NCBI RefSeq assembly: GCF_005049285.1
Contig: NZ_SOSC01000001.1
Coordinates: 744,001 to 808,000 of the forward strand
Source of the DNA: Halorientalis salina
Lineage (GTDB): Archaea > Halobacteriota > Halobacteria > Halobacteriales > Haloarculaceae
DNA length: 64,000 nucleotides
Direction of reading: 5' to 3'
The translations under genes were made by a program, and so were the position numbers. Of the stretch, positions 24,261-32,479 are shown piece after piece; within the stretch, counting starts at the first letter, position 1; every line of letters starts with the position of its first letter. Below the pieces are notes generated by a model. That model saw only the letters and a list, made by a program, of their open reading frames with translations, made no database searches and had not been told where the DNA came from.

Positions 24261-24894
24261 GGCAAACAGCGACCACGACGACGAACGCGGCGGCGAGGAC
24301 CGACAGTCCGAGGAAAGGGCGACCGACGACGAAACAGCCGCGGACGTGCCGACCGAGGTAGTCGACGAAGCCGAACGACTGACCCGCCTCGCTCGCGAGG
24401 CCGTCGACGACAGCGAGGCCGAGGCCTACCGCGACCGGCGGGCGTCGTTGCTCGCGGACCACGGCTACAGGGTGCGGGTCCGCGAGGACGACTCGCGCGA
24501 TGTCCTCGTGCTCCATCCCCAGGAGTGGCTCGACGACGGCCTGGTACAGGTCGATCAGATCGATGACGTCGACCGGGGCATCGAACGACCGCTCTCCGGG
24601 CCAGGCGAGGCCGACGACTGGGCGGTCGTCGAGGAACACAACAGCGAAGTCGTCGCCGAAGTCGAGGCCGAATACGGGGCGGTCCACGGTCAAAACGCCG
24701 CGGTGTTCGCCGAGTTCATGAGTAACCACTACGCGCGGGCGGTGGAGTCGGCGACTGACGACGAAAAAGAAGAGTTCGTAACCGACTATTTCAGGCGGAA
24801 CGCGTGGCCCAGCGACGAGCAACGCGAAGCCATCGAACGGTCAGTCGAGATCACTATCGAGGTCGGCCGGTCGCTTACCGGTGCTGCTGAATGA
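24253..24894 (+). CDS. RnhA-operon protein (DUF7108-like)
   Basis: 213 residues. A long acidic disordered N-terminus (residues 1-35) is followed by a conserved helical domain (EAERLTRLAREAVDDSEAEA, DGLVQVDQIDDVDRGIERPL, FAEFMSNHYARAVESATDDE, TDYFRRNAWPSDEQREAIE). I recall this as the protein encoded beside rnhA in many haloarchaea. Function unknown; linkage suggests a role with RNase H or in nucleic acid metabolism. It starts within the last 8 nt of rnhA. Its last 20 nt overlap the convergent rosR gene in antisense. Confidence 0.78.
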   Translation: MTEANSDHDDERGGEDRQSEERATDDETAADVPTEVVDEAERLTRLAREAVDDSEAEAYRDRRASLLADHGYRVRVREDDSRDVLVLHPQEWLDDGLVQVDQIDDVDRGIERPLSGPGEADDWAVVEEHNSEVVAEVEAEYGAVHGQNAAVFAEFMSNHYARAVESATDDEKEEFVTDYFRRNAWPSDEQREAIERSVEITIEVGRSLTGAAE

Positions 24895-25234
24895 GCGACT
24901 CGATCTCGTCGGCGCGCTCGTCGTCCGTGACGAACTTCCCGAACACCCAGCCGAGCTGGTCGAGAACCGCGTCGTGACCCTTCTCGGTGAGGGCGTACTG
25001 GTTCGTCCGCTTGTCGAGTTCGCTTTTCTCGACTAAGTCCATCTCGACGAGGTCGTCGAGGTTCGGGTAGAGCCGACCGTGATTGACCTCCGAGTCGTAG
25101 TACGATTCGAGCTCGCGCTTGATCGCGAGGCCGTACCGGGGCTCCTCCGAGAGGATGGCGAGAATGTTCTGCTGGAAGGCGGTGAGTTCTCTTGCGACGT
25201 CCATTTTTCCGTCTACAGTTTGTGTCTCTGACAT
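24875..25234 (-). CDS. rosR: RosR, PadR-family winged-helix regulator
   Basis: 119 residues, a PadR-like winged helix. The DNA-binding part is TAFQQNILAILSEEPRYGLA (about residues 18-37) to YPNLDDLVEMDLVEKSELDK, with the wing RTNQYALTEKG. The C-terminal helix is the dimerisation part. It matches my memory of RosR of Halobacterium salinarum, which reorganises transcription in response to reactive oxygen species. The neighbours (rnhA, inorganic pyrophosphatase) also match that genome. The start MSETQTVDG is taken at 25234; MDVARELT at 25204 is an alternative. A perfect inverted repeat lies over its TATA box, so self-regulation is likely. Confidence 0.88.
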   Translation of the reverse strand: MSETQTVDGKMDVARELTAFQQNILAILSEEPRYGLAIKRELESYYDSEVNHGRLYPNLDDLVEMDLVEKSELDKRTNQYALTEKGHDAVLDQLGWVFGKFVTDDERADEIESLIQQHR

Positions 25235-25241
25235 ACTTAGC

Positions 25242-25262
25242 TAAATGTCATCAAGACATTTA
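25242..25262 (-). promoter_or_regulatory. Inverted-repeat operator over the rosR TATA box
   Basis: A perfect 8-bp inverted repeat, TAAATGTC (25242-25249), 5-nt spacer ATCAA, GACATTTA (25255-25262). On the minus strand the outer half merges into TTAAAT (25258-25263), which lies about 24-30 nt before the rosR ATG at 25234, where a TATA box belongs. A dimer bound here would block TBP. It is probably a RosR (or other dimeric regulator) site. Confidence 0.6.
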
Positions 25263-25547
25263 ACGCTTGTTAACTCAATTCGAGTTTCCGGGGATATTAT
25301 CCATGATAGAAGTCCTTGTTATCCATTCAAACACCTCGGAGACCATATACTTACCACGAGGTTTTGTAACTTAGTTCCCAGTCCTATTATATCTCATATA
25401 TTTGTTGGCCGGGTTTCGATCGCGGACCGATCGGGTTCGAGTGGGGAGACCTGTGGTCCGTCAGCGGGACGGGTGGGCGGTGGCCTTTGCCGGAGGTCTG
25501 ACCGGATTACGAAAGTACTTTTTGGCCTCCTGTCGCAGACGCGGGTG
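25263..25547. other. A+T-rich divergent region between rosR and ppa
   Basis: No gene recognised. The first 150 bases are markedly A+T-rich compared with the flanks (TATTATCC, TATATACTTACC, CTATTATATCTCATATATTTG). Several TATA-like stretches could serve the pyrophosphatase gene or an unlisted small RNA; AAAGTACTTTTT at 25512-25523 is the likely ppa promoter. No hairpin longer than 5 bp was found. Confidence 0.4.
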
Positions 25548-26081
25548 ATGACGAACCTCTGGGAAGACATGGAGACGGGTCCGAACCCGCCCGAAGAGAT
25601 CTACGCGGTCGTCGAGTGTCTCAAAGGCGAGCGTAACAAGTACGAATACGACAAGGACGTCCCCGGCGTCGTTCTGGACCGAGTGCTGCACTCGAACGTC
25701 CATTATCCGTCCGACTACGGGTTCCTCCCGCAGACCTACTACGACGACGAGGACCCCTTCGACGTGCTGGTGCTCGTCGAAGACCAGACGTTCCCCGGCT
25801 GCGTCATCGAGGCCCGTCCGGTCGCGATGATGAAGATGGACGACGACGGCGAGCAGGACGACAAGGTCATCGCCGTTCCGACCGAGGACCCCCGGTACGA
25901 TCACATCGAGGACCTCGAGGACATCCCACAGCAGACTCTGGACGAAATCGACGAGTTCTTCGCGACCTACAAGAACCTCGAAGCGGGCAAGGAAGTCGAG
26001 ACGCTGGGCTGGGAGGACAAGGCCGCAGCGAAAGACGCCATCGAGCACGCGATGGACCTCTACGAGGAGAACTTCGCCTAA
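25548..26081 (+). CDS. ppa: Inorganic pyrophosphatase (family I)
   Basis: 177 residues, soluble cytoplasmic enzyme that hydrolyses PPi to two Pi. Signature residues are visible: VVECLKGERNKYEYDKD (residues about 19-35), RVLHSNVHYPSDYGFLPQTY, the catalytic core DDEDPFDVLVLV (D-x-D-P-x-D) and MKMDDDGEQDDKVIAVPTED. The start ATG at 25548 (MTNLWEDMETG) follows a plausible TATA box. The frame stays open back to 25245, but that region is A+T-rich non-coding sequence. It follows rosR divergently. Confidence 0.96.
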   Translation: MTNLWEDMETGPNPPEEIYAVVECLKGERNKYEYDKDVPGVVLDRVLHSNVHYPSDYGFLPQTYYDDEDPFDVLVLVEDQTFPGCVIEARPVAMMKMDDDGEQDDKVIAVPTEDPRYDHIEDLEDIPQQTLDEIDEFFATYKNLEAGKEVETLGWEDKAAAKDAIEHAMDLYEENFA

Positions 26082-26140
26082 CTGGCCCGCGGACCGCCGC
26101 GATTTTTTCGCTCACCGCCGACCAACAGCCCCGGCGTCGG

Positions 26141-27373
26141 CTACGGTCGAGACGGGATCGGTGTTCGACCGCGCGATAGCTCCCGGAGTTCACCGAGCAG
26201 GACTTTCGGCAGTTGTCCCAGTAGCCAGGCAGTCGGGAGCGGATCCGACAGCGAGACGAAGGTGTGGTCCACGCGGAGGAAATCGGCCAGAAATGGGGCC
26301 ATCGCGCGGATGTTTCCGTCCGAGAACTGGTGGCTGAGCCACTCGAAGTCCTCGGAGGTGCGACGCTGGACCACGTCGGTCCGGTAGTCGCCGTCGTGGC
26401 CCACCCGCTCGCCGCGGAGCTGTCGGTAGTGCAACCACGGGAAATCGACGCCGCAGTTGATCGCGAACGGGAGCGACCCCCAGTAGCGGCCGTTCATCTC
26501 GATGAGAACGTACTCGCCGTCCGGTCGCTCCATGAACTCCACCTGTGCCGGGCCGGTCCAGTCGAAGACGTCGATCACGCGAGCCGCGTAGTCGAGCATC
26601 GCCGGGTCGTCGACGGCGGAAAGCAGGGCCGAACTCCCGCCGGAGGGCGGCACCGTCCGGAGGCGACGCTCCTGGAAGTGTGCGCGGACCTCGCCGTCGT
26701 CTGCCAGGACGACCGTCGTCGTCGTCTCGCCGGGAACGTACTCCTGGACGAGCGGCTGCCAGTCGTGGAGTTCGGGAGTCGACGAAAGCAGCGTTCGGTA
26801 GGTCTCGACGAGTTCCGACGGGGAGTTCGCGTAGTTCCGGTCGTCGACGAGGTGGGTCTGACACTGGCCCCGGTCGTCCCATCGCGTCTTGCTCCGCGGT
26901 TTCACCACGACCGGATACGAGAGGTCCGAGGCGATTCGCTCGACCTCGCTCAATCCGGACGGAGCCGCGGTCTCGGGGGTCGGAACGTCCAGCGATGACA
27001 CGCGCTCGAAGAGGCGCCCCTTGTCGAATACCTCCTGGAACGTGTCCCAGTCCTCGGCCGCGACGCGGGTCCCCGTCGATTCGATCTCGTCGCCGTGTTT
27101 CGAGAGGAGAGAGGTCATCGAGTCGGTCGGGCCGAACACGAACTCGTGGTCCCGCTCGTCCAGATACGAGAGCAGGTGGTCGATGAACGCCTGGTGATTC
27201 TCTCTGGGGTCGGGATGGACGAACCGCTCGTCGCTGAACCGCGAGAGCATCCCGAGTGTCGGCTCCGTGGGTCCACCCGCGACGACCGAAACGTCACGTC
27301 GCCCGAGCGATCGGACGATAGCGAGTCCGGTTTGGTTCTGGGTCGTCAACACGAGGACACTGCCAGTGGCCAT
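26141..27373 (-). CDS. ATP-grasp carboxylate-amine ligase-like protein
   Basis: 410 residues. Pre-ATP-grasp domain with VLVLTTQNQTGLAIVRSLGR (residues 6-25), then an ATP-grasp fold: nucleotide site YPVVVKPRSKTRWDDRG (about 152-168), VQEYVPGETTTTVVLADDG and the metal-binding EFMERPDGEYVLIEMNGRYWG (about 282-302). The family ligates a carboxylate to an amine or thiol via acyl-phosphate, often in cell-surface or peptide modification. Substrate unknown. There is no neighbour in the same operon. The start ATG at 27373 follows TATACTAA at 27400-27407 on the minus strand. Confidence 0.85.
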   Translation of the reverse strand: MATGSVLVLTTQNQTGLAIVRSLGRRDVSVVAGGPTEPTLGMLSRFSDERFVHPDPRENHQAFIDHLLSYLDERDHEFVFGPTDSMTSLLSKHGDEIESTGTRVAAEDWDTFQEVFDKGRLFERVSSLDVPTPETAAPSGLSEVERIASDLSYPVVVKPRSKTRWDDRGQCQTHLVDDRNYANSPSELVETYRTLLSSTPELHDWQPLVQEYVPGETTTTVVLADDGEVRAHFQERRLRTVPPSGGSSALLSAVDDPAMLDYAARVIDVFDWTGPAQVEFMERPDGEYVLIEMNGRYWGSLPFAINCGVDFPWLHYRQLRGERVGHDGDYRTDVVQRRTSEDFEWLSHQFSDGNIRAMAPFLADFLRVDHTFVSLSDPLPTAWLLGQLPKVLLGELRELSRGRTPIPSRP

Positions 27374-27399
27374 TACCCAGTCCCCAACGGGCCTTGGAA

Positions 27400-27407
27400 T
27401 TAGTATA
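27400..27407 (-). promoter_or_regulatory. TATA box of the ATP-grasp gene
   Basis: Minus-strand TATACTAA at 27407-27400 ends 27 nt before the ATG at 27373. No ribosome binding site lies between. Confidence 0.55.
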
Positions 27408-27705
27408 GGTAGCCTGCCCAGGGAAAGACGGGTCTTTCGTCGGAACCGCGTCTCGACACGACACCAGTAGGACAGTTATTCAACGGAGATGTCCGACGGA
27501 CCAGCACGTTCGTTCCGTTTCGAATCCGTTCACGGGCACCGATCAGCAGGGGAGATGACGGATACCGACCGTGGCCCGGAATCACCGCGCTCGTTCCGTC
27601 ACCCGACGGCAGACCGTCTATGTTCTGTGGTTATCCCGGCCACGCCCACCATGTGTTATGCTTATGAGTAATTATTTGGGCGTCCCGTCCGTATTCCATA
27701 CTACG
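27408..27705. other. Long divergent intergenic region
   Basis: No gene supported. It has A+T-richer segments, in particular TTATGCTTATGAGTAATTATTTGG (about 27657-27679), which resembles a promoter for the small ORF at 27706. Short ORFs here have no coding character. Confidence 0.35.
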
Positions 27706-27816
27706 ATGGCGACCGAACGACACACCGGCGGTCTGTTCCACGTGACGGTGGTGCCCGAGAACTTCGATCCCGACGCGGACGGGTCCCGGAGCGACGAGTG
27801 CGAGTCCGATACGTGA
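27706..27816 (+). CDS. Possible 36-residue protein
   Basis: A small open frame starting MATERHTGGLFHVTVV and ending in acidic residues, with a haloarchaeal-like composition. AATTATTTGG at 27670-27679 lies 27-36 nt upstream, a good TATA position for a leaderless start. I do not recognise it. It ends 82 nt before the alkaline-phosphatase-like gene, so it could be a leader to that transcript. It is short enough to be chance. Confidence 0.35.
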   Translation: MATERHTGGLFHVTVVPENFDPDADGSRSDECESDT

Positions 27817-27898
27817 CGTTTCTTGCCGGTATCAGGGACGAAGAGAGGCATCCACCGCGAAAAGAAGGTTCTTGTGCCCGGTCACGGTAACGGGTGGT

Positions 27899-29248
27899 AT
27901 GGGTCTGTTCGACCGGATTCGAGGCGACGATGGTCCCCGGGTCGCGTTCATCGGGATCGACGGGGTGCCGTACAGTATGCTCGCCGAGCATTTCGACGAG
28001 TTCGAGAACCTCGCGGCGATAGCCGAGGAGGGGAGTTCGGGGCCGATCGACAGCATCGTGCCGCCGGAGTCGTCGGCCTGTTGGCCGGCGCTGACGACCG
28101 GCGTCAACCCGGGCGAAACCGGCGTCTACGGGTTCCAGGACCGTGAAGTCGGCTCCTACGAGACGTACGTCCCGATGGGCCGTGACGTTCAGGCGACGCG
28201 CATCTGGAACCGCGTCCACGACGCCGACCGCCGCGCGACCGTCATGAACGTCCCCGTGACCTTCCCGCCACAGCGCGACGTCCAGCGCATGGTGTCCGGC
28301 TTCCTCTCGCCGAGCATCGACAAGGCAGCTTACCCTGACGAGTTCGCCGGCTACCTGGAAGGAATCGATTACAAGATCGACGTCAACGCGAAACTGGGCC
28401 ACGACGACGACAAGGCCGACTTCATCGAGGACGCCCACGAGACGCTCGACCGTCGCCACGAGGCCTTCACCGAGTACATCGAACAGGACGACTGGGACCT
28501 GTTTTTCGGCGTGTTCATGACCACCGACCGGGTCAACCACTTCCTGTTCAAGGACTACGAACACGACGGCGAGTACAAAGAGGAGTTCCTCGACTTTTAC
28601 CGCAAAGTCGACCAGTACATCGGCGAGATCCGCGAGAGCCTCCCCGACGACGTGACGCTCGTCGTCGCGTCCGACCACGGTTTCACGACGCTCCACCACG
28701 AGGTCCACTTCAACGAGTGGCTCGAACAGGAGGGCTGGCTCTCCTACCAGGACGACGACCACGAGGAACTGGGCGACATCGCCGAGGAGACGAAAGCCTA
28801 CTCGCTCATCCCCGGTCGCTTCTACATCAACAAGGAGGGACGGGAACCCCGCGGATCCGTTCCCGAAGACGAGTACGAGGACGTTCGCGACGAACTCCAG
28901 GCCGAACTCGAAGCGCTGGAAGGACCCGACGGGACGAAGGTCGCCGACCGCGTCGTCACCAGGGAGGACGCCTTCCGCGGCGACCACTCCGACATCGCCC
29001 CGGACCTGGTCGTCGTTCCGAACCACGGCTTCGACCTCAAGGCCGGCTTCAAGGGGAGCGACGAGGTGTTCGACGTCGGCCCCCGCAACGGGATGCACAG
29101 TTTCGACAACGCCTGTCTGTTCGTCGACGAGCCGGACGCCCGCATCGAGGACGCGGACCTCTACGACATCGCCCCGACGATGCTCGAACTGCTCGACGTC
29201 GACTACAACCGGTCCGAGTTCGACGGGTCGAGTCTGCTGACTTCCTGA
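27899..29248 (+). CDS. Alkaline phosphatase superfamily phosphohydrolase/phosphodiesterase
   Basis: 449 residues of the type I phosphodiesterase/nucleotide pyrophosphatase branch. Metal ligand D21 in GIDGVPYS, the nucleophile region WPALTTGVNPGETGVYGF (about 65-82), MTTDRVNHF and the C-terminal metal ligands in ASDHGFTTLHH and GMHSFDN are visible. It hydrolyses phosphoesters, phosphodiesters or related bonds; the substrate is open. There is no signal peptide, so it is probably cytoplasmic or associated with the inner face of the membrane. It stands alone, convergent with uspA. A paralogous enzyme is encoded at 37551-39095 near glycan genes. Confidence 0.88.
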   Translation: MGLFDRIRGDDGPRVAFIGIDGVPYSMLAEHFDEFENLAAIAEEGSSGPIDSIVPPESSACWPALTTGVNPGETGVYGFQDREVGSYETYVPMGRDVQATRIWNRVHDADRRATVMNVPVTFPPQRDVQRMVSGFLSPSIDKAAYPDEFAGYLEGIDYKIDVNAKLGHDDDKADFIEDAHETLDRRHEAFTEYIEQDDWDLFFGVFMTTDRVNHFLFKDYEHDGEYKEEFLDFYRKVDQYIGEIRESLPDDVTLVVASDHGFTTLHHEVHFNEWLEQEGWLSYQDDDHEELGDIAEETKAYSLIPGRFYINKEGREPRGSVPEDEYEDVRDELQAELEALEGPDGTKVADRVVTREDAFRGDHSDIAPDLVVVPNHGFDLKAGFKGSDEVFDVGPRNGMHSFDNACLFVDEPDARIEDADLYDIAPTMLELLDVDYNRSEFDGSSLLTS

Positions 29249-29275
29249 TCTCGGGACTGGTTTCCGCTACCCGGG

Positions 29276-29695
29276 CTACCGAACGACCGTCACCGGGACG
29301 GGCGATCGACGAAAGACCTTTTCGGCGACGTTTCCGACCATCAGCGAGTCGCTCAGAGTGCCGCCGTGACTCCCGAGGACGACCGTCTCGAAGTCCTCCG
29401 CCCGGTTGACGATCGCCCGGATCGGATTCCCCAGCTGGACCTCGGTATCGATCTCCCTGTCGGCGTCGGCCGCGATCTCACGGGCGCGCTCGAACACAGG
29501 GGCGGCCCGGTCCCGTGCCGCTTGCTCGACGTCGTCTTCGACGGCGATGGACGTCGCTCGGCCCCACATCGGTGATGGCTCGCCGACGACGCTCAGCACG
29601 GTGACTTCCGCGTCCGGATGCGCGTCGAGGGCGTATTCGAGGGCCGCTTCCGCCATCTCCGAGTCGTCCATCGGAACGAGAACGCGAGTGATCAT
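29276..29695 (-). CDS. Universal stress protein (UspA family)
   Basis: 139 residues, a single Usp fold: VLVPMDDSEMAEAALEYAL at the N-terminus and the nucleotide-binding loop GSHGGTLSDSLMVGNVAEKV near 109-128, with V-P-V-T-V-V at the end. The G-x2-G-x9-G-S/T pattern of ATP-binding UspA proteins is only partly kept, so ATP binding is uncertain. It may respond to stress or energy changes. Encoded 42 nt upstream of the PiT gene's stop codon, on the same strand. Confidence 0.88.
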   Translation of the reverse strand: MITRVLVPMDDSEMAEAALEYALDAHPDAEVTVLSVVGEPSPMWGRATSIAVEDDVEQAARDRAAPVFERAREIAADADREIDTEVQLGNPIRAIVNRAEDFETVVLGSHGGTLSDSLMVGNVAEKVFRRSPVPVTVVR

Positions 29696-29737
29696 AGCCG
29701 ATGCTACGCCGAGGATTCGGATAAAAACACGGCACCG

Positions 29738-30991
29738 CTAGAGGATAAGCGAAAAGAGGAGGTACGAGCCGACGACCGAGAGAATCGGCGTGAAGACCCA
29801 CAGGAAGACGATCCGTGCCGTGGCCGACGGATCGAACAGACTCTCTGCTGTGAGATCTTCGGGGTCCTCGTCGCCGATCTGCGGAACGGACGCGTCGCTC
29901 TCAGTGCGGGCCGCCTGGTGATCGGTGTCACCACTCGCGAGTTCGCCGACGGTCGGTCCCGCAGGAACGTCTTCCCCGGCCGTCGGCGTCGCGAGCGCCC
30001 CGGTCGTGGGTCCCTGTTCGTGTTCGTGCTCCGGGGTCGGCGTTGCGATCTCGGCGAGTGTGGCAGCGCGACTCGCCCGTCCCCAGCCGAGACCGATGAT
30101 GCAACAGGTCGTGCTGACCGCGAGACTGGCAGGGATGCCCAGTCGGGAGAGGACGGTGATGATGGTCGCACCGATTGTCGAGACGACGAGCGCGGCGAGA
30201 ATCGGCAGGTCGGTGATGTCGTTCCCGACCGTGGCGAGCGTCCGGCGCGCGATGGTGAACCCGCCGAGACCGATAGCAGCGACGGCCAGCAGTATCCCCT
30301 GTTCGATGGTGATCGAGCCGTTCCCCACGAGCGGCGCGACCGCGTTGGCCGCGTTCGATGCGCCCGCGCTGAATCCCATGTAGCAGGCGATGACCAACAC
30401 GAGCAGCGAGCCGACGACGTCCCGCCGCGACGCGTTCTCGTTGAATCGCGGGTACGGGGCCCGGCCTGAGCGGTCCAGTTCGACGAGTTGGGTCTGGAGC
30501 CGGCCGAACGAGAACCGGGCGTTGAGGTGGGGGTAGAGGTACCGTCCGATGACGGCCCCCGCGAAAAAGCCCAACAGCGGGGCGACGATCCACGCCGAGA
30601 CGATGGTGAACATCAGCGCCGAGTTCAGCGTGTCCGTCGCCAGGCCGAGGCCGACGATCGCACCGACGGACGTCATCGACGTGGAGGCAGGGACGCCGTA
30701 GAGGTTCGCGAGCATGAGGCCGAGGCCAGCGAAAAAGAGGACGCCGACGGCGGCTTCCGGCGTGAACTGCGCGGCCGGGACGATCCCGTCGCTCATGGTG
30801 TCGATGACGTTCCGGCCGACCGTCCACGCGCCCAGGAAGGCGAAGGCGGTGAACAGCCCCGCGGCCGTCGTCTTCGTGACGATGCGACTCCCGACGGCCG
30901 GACCGAACGCGACGCCAGTGGAGGACCCGCCGATGTTGTAGCCGACGAACGCTGCAACCAGGATGCCGACGACGACGAGTGCCGAGACCAT
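29738..30991 (-). CDS. Inorganic phosphate transporter, PiT family
   Basis: 417 residues with about 10-11 membrane helices and two PHO-4-like halves. The conserved elements are GYNIGGSSTGVAFGPAVGSR near the N-terminus, FSAGASNAANAVAPLVGNG (GASNxAN variant of the GANDxAN motif) near residue 215, and TVGNDITDLPILAA. A long acidic cytosolic loop with EHEHEQG (residues about 325-385) lies between the last helices. It imports phosphate using a cation gradient. The start ATG at 30991 (MVSALVVVGIL) is chosen; the frame is open further upstream only through non-coding sequence. Confidence 0.9.
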   Translation of the reverse strand: MVSALVVVGILVAAFVGYNIGGSSTGVAFGPAVGSRIVTKTTAAGLFTAFAFLGAWTVGRNVIDTMSDGIVPAAQFTPEAAVGVLFFAGLGLMLANLYGVPASTSMTSVGAIVGLGLATDTLNSALMFTIVSAWIVAPLLGFFAGAVIGRYLYPHLNARFSFGRLQTQLVELDRSGRAPYPRFNENASRRDVVGSLLVLVIACYMGFSAGASNAANAVAPLVGNGSITIEQGILLAVAAIGLGGFTIARRTLATVGNDITDLPILAALVVSTIGATIITVLSRLGIPASLAVSTTCCIIGLGWGRASRAATLAEIATPTPEHEHEQGPTTGALATPTAGEDVPAGPTVGELASGDTDHQAARTESDASVPQIGDEDPEDLTAESLFDPSATARIVFLWVFTPILSVVGSYLLFSLIL

Positions 30992-31185
30992 TTGAACGAA
31001 ACCCGGATCTGGGCGACGTGACCCCATACACCGCCGCAGCCCTTCGGTTTGTTGCTTCCACCACCTCCCCTGATACGGCATCTATTTCGGGAATAAAGAC
31101 TCCACAGAGTGCAGTTGGTGATACGCACTCGGCAATTATGTCAGACAACAGAGTTAATCTGCTCCGAAGCCTCTAGACGCTCGTT

Positions 31186-31425
31186 ATGCTAGGGGAGATA
31201 CGACGACTCAACCGAGAGACGCGCGTCCAATACGCTCTAATGTTCATCTTCGGGGCGCTGTGTATCGGCGTCGCGTTCGCACCGCTCGAGGAAACCATCC
31301 GCATCACGGCCGTCGGGACCCTGTTCGGGTTCACCGCGGGGCTCTGGGTCTCACACCTCGTCCAGGTGCTGCGACGCGCCGCTGACGCGAACCGCGCCGA
31401 CGTCGGGGGAGTGACCGGACAGTGA
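31186..31425 (+). CDS. Small membrane protein, two helices
   Basis: 79 residues with two hydrophobic segments (YALMFIFGALCIGVAFAPLE and IRITAVGTLFGFTAGLWVSH). The N-terminal part is basic (RRLNRETR). The stop overlaps the GTG of the next gene (GTGA), so the two are co-translated and probably act together. I do not recognise the family. Confidence 0.65.
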   Translation: MLGEIRRLNRETRVQYALMFIFGALCIGVAFAPLEETIRITAVGTLFGFTAGLWVSHLVQVLRRAADANRADVGGVTGQ

Positions 31426-32357
31426 GCCCGCGAGAACGAACTGGGGAGCGGTCGGACGCCACCCCGGAAACGGAGGTCGAGTCGACGTTCCTCGACGGTA
31501 TCGAGTTCCTCACTGGCAGAGACCCCAATCTCGGGTCCTTTCTCCTCGTCGTCGGGATCGTGACCTGCGTGTTCATCGCGCTGTTCCAGTTCACGCTCCC
31601 GCCCCCTGTCTCCCACCTGCTGACGGCCGGTGTCGTCTTCGTTACCGTTCTCAGCGCCGTCTTCGGGTCGGTTCTCGACGGCCTGGGCTTCTTCGAGCGG
31701 GAGACCACGACCACCACGGACGAGCCCGCCGACCGTCAGTCGGCCGCCAGACCGTGGGTCCCCGCCGAGCGACCGTCCGCACCCCTGCCGCCGGTGATCA
31801 ACTTCGACGCCGAACTGCGAGCCTACGCCGACATGTACGACGGGGACCTCCCGGTCGAGTTCGGCCCGTTCATCAGCGACTATCTCCGCCTGAAAACCAA
31901 CACGGACAACCGTGCGACCATCGCCAGCGACCTCCGTGCCGACCTCAATCCGATCGGCACGCTCTTCGAGGCGGGATCCGAGGGCGATGAACTCTACGAA
32001 GAGATCTCCGACCGTCTCTTCCGATATATCAGCTCGAAGGGGACGCATCTCACGCTGAACCGTGTCACGTTCTCCGATAAGGACGGCACGGAGGCCGACG
32101 TCACGGCACTCAGAAACCAGCTCGCGAACGTCGAACTCGACATCACCAACGAGGGTGAGCCAGCGGAAGCAGCGGCCATCGTCACGCTGTACGACGAGGA
32201 CGATGCGGCGATCCTCAGTCGCACCTGCGAGGCCGGCCTCGTCCGCCCGGGTGCCACGAAAGTCATCTCCGCCGAGATCTTCGTTCCCTCGGACGCCGAA
32301 CGCGCCGGCGCGACCGTCGGCGTCTCCGGTCCCGGGCGGGCCGTGGCGGGCGCCTGA
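31422..32357 (+). CDS. Membrane-anchored protein of unknown function
   Basis: 311 residues with two hydrophobic segments (LGSFLLVVGIVTCVFIALFQ and LLTAGVVFVTVLSAVFGSVL, about residues 40-85), a Thr/Pro-rich linker and a cytoplasmic or external domain that begins INFDAELRAYADMYDG and ends in beta-rich sequence (LANVELDITNEGEPAEAAAI). The start is the GTG at 31422, which overlaps the preceding stop. The C-terminal part resembles an immunoglobulin-like or ligand-binding fold but has no decisive motif. It may pair with the small two-helix protein upstream. Confidence 0.7.
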   Translation: MSPRERTGERSDATPETEVESTFLDGIEFLTGRDPNLGSFLLVVGIVTCVFIALFQFTLPPPVSHLLTAGVVFVTVLSAVFGSVLDGLGFFERETTTTTDEPADRQSAARPWVPAERPSAPLPPVINFDAELRAYADMYDGDLPVEFGPFISDYLRLKTNTDNRATIASDLRADLNPIGTLFEAGSEGDELYEEISDRLFRYISSKGTHLTLNRVTFSDKDGTEADVTALRNQLANVELDITNEGEPAEAAAIVTLYDEDDAAILSRTCEAGLVRPGATKVISAEIFVPSDAERAGATVGVSGPGRAVAGA

Positions 32358-32479
32358 GCGCTGCGCTGCCGGTTGCAGACCGGCACGTAGCCAGCCGTTC
32401 GCTGTTCTCCCCGGGGGACGCGAGTCGTCTGCCGGGCGTCTGACGGGTTGTTTTGTGGACTGGTCACGTACCCCCGGGC

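Noticed and set aside
31139-31177. Twelve-codon ORF before the small two-helix gene
   Set aside because: Too short, no promoter spacing and no conserved feature.
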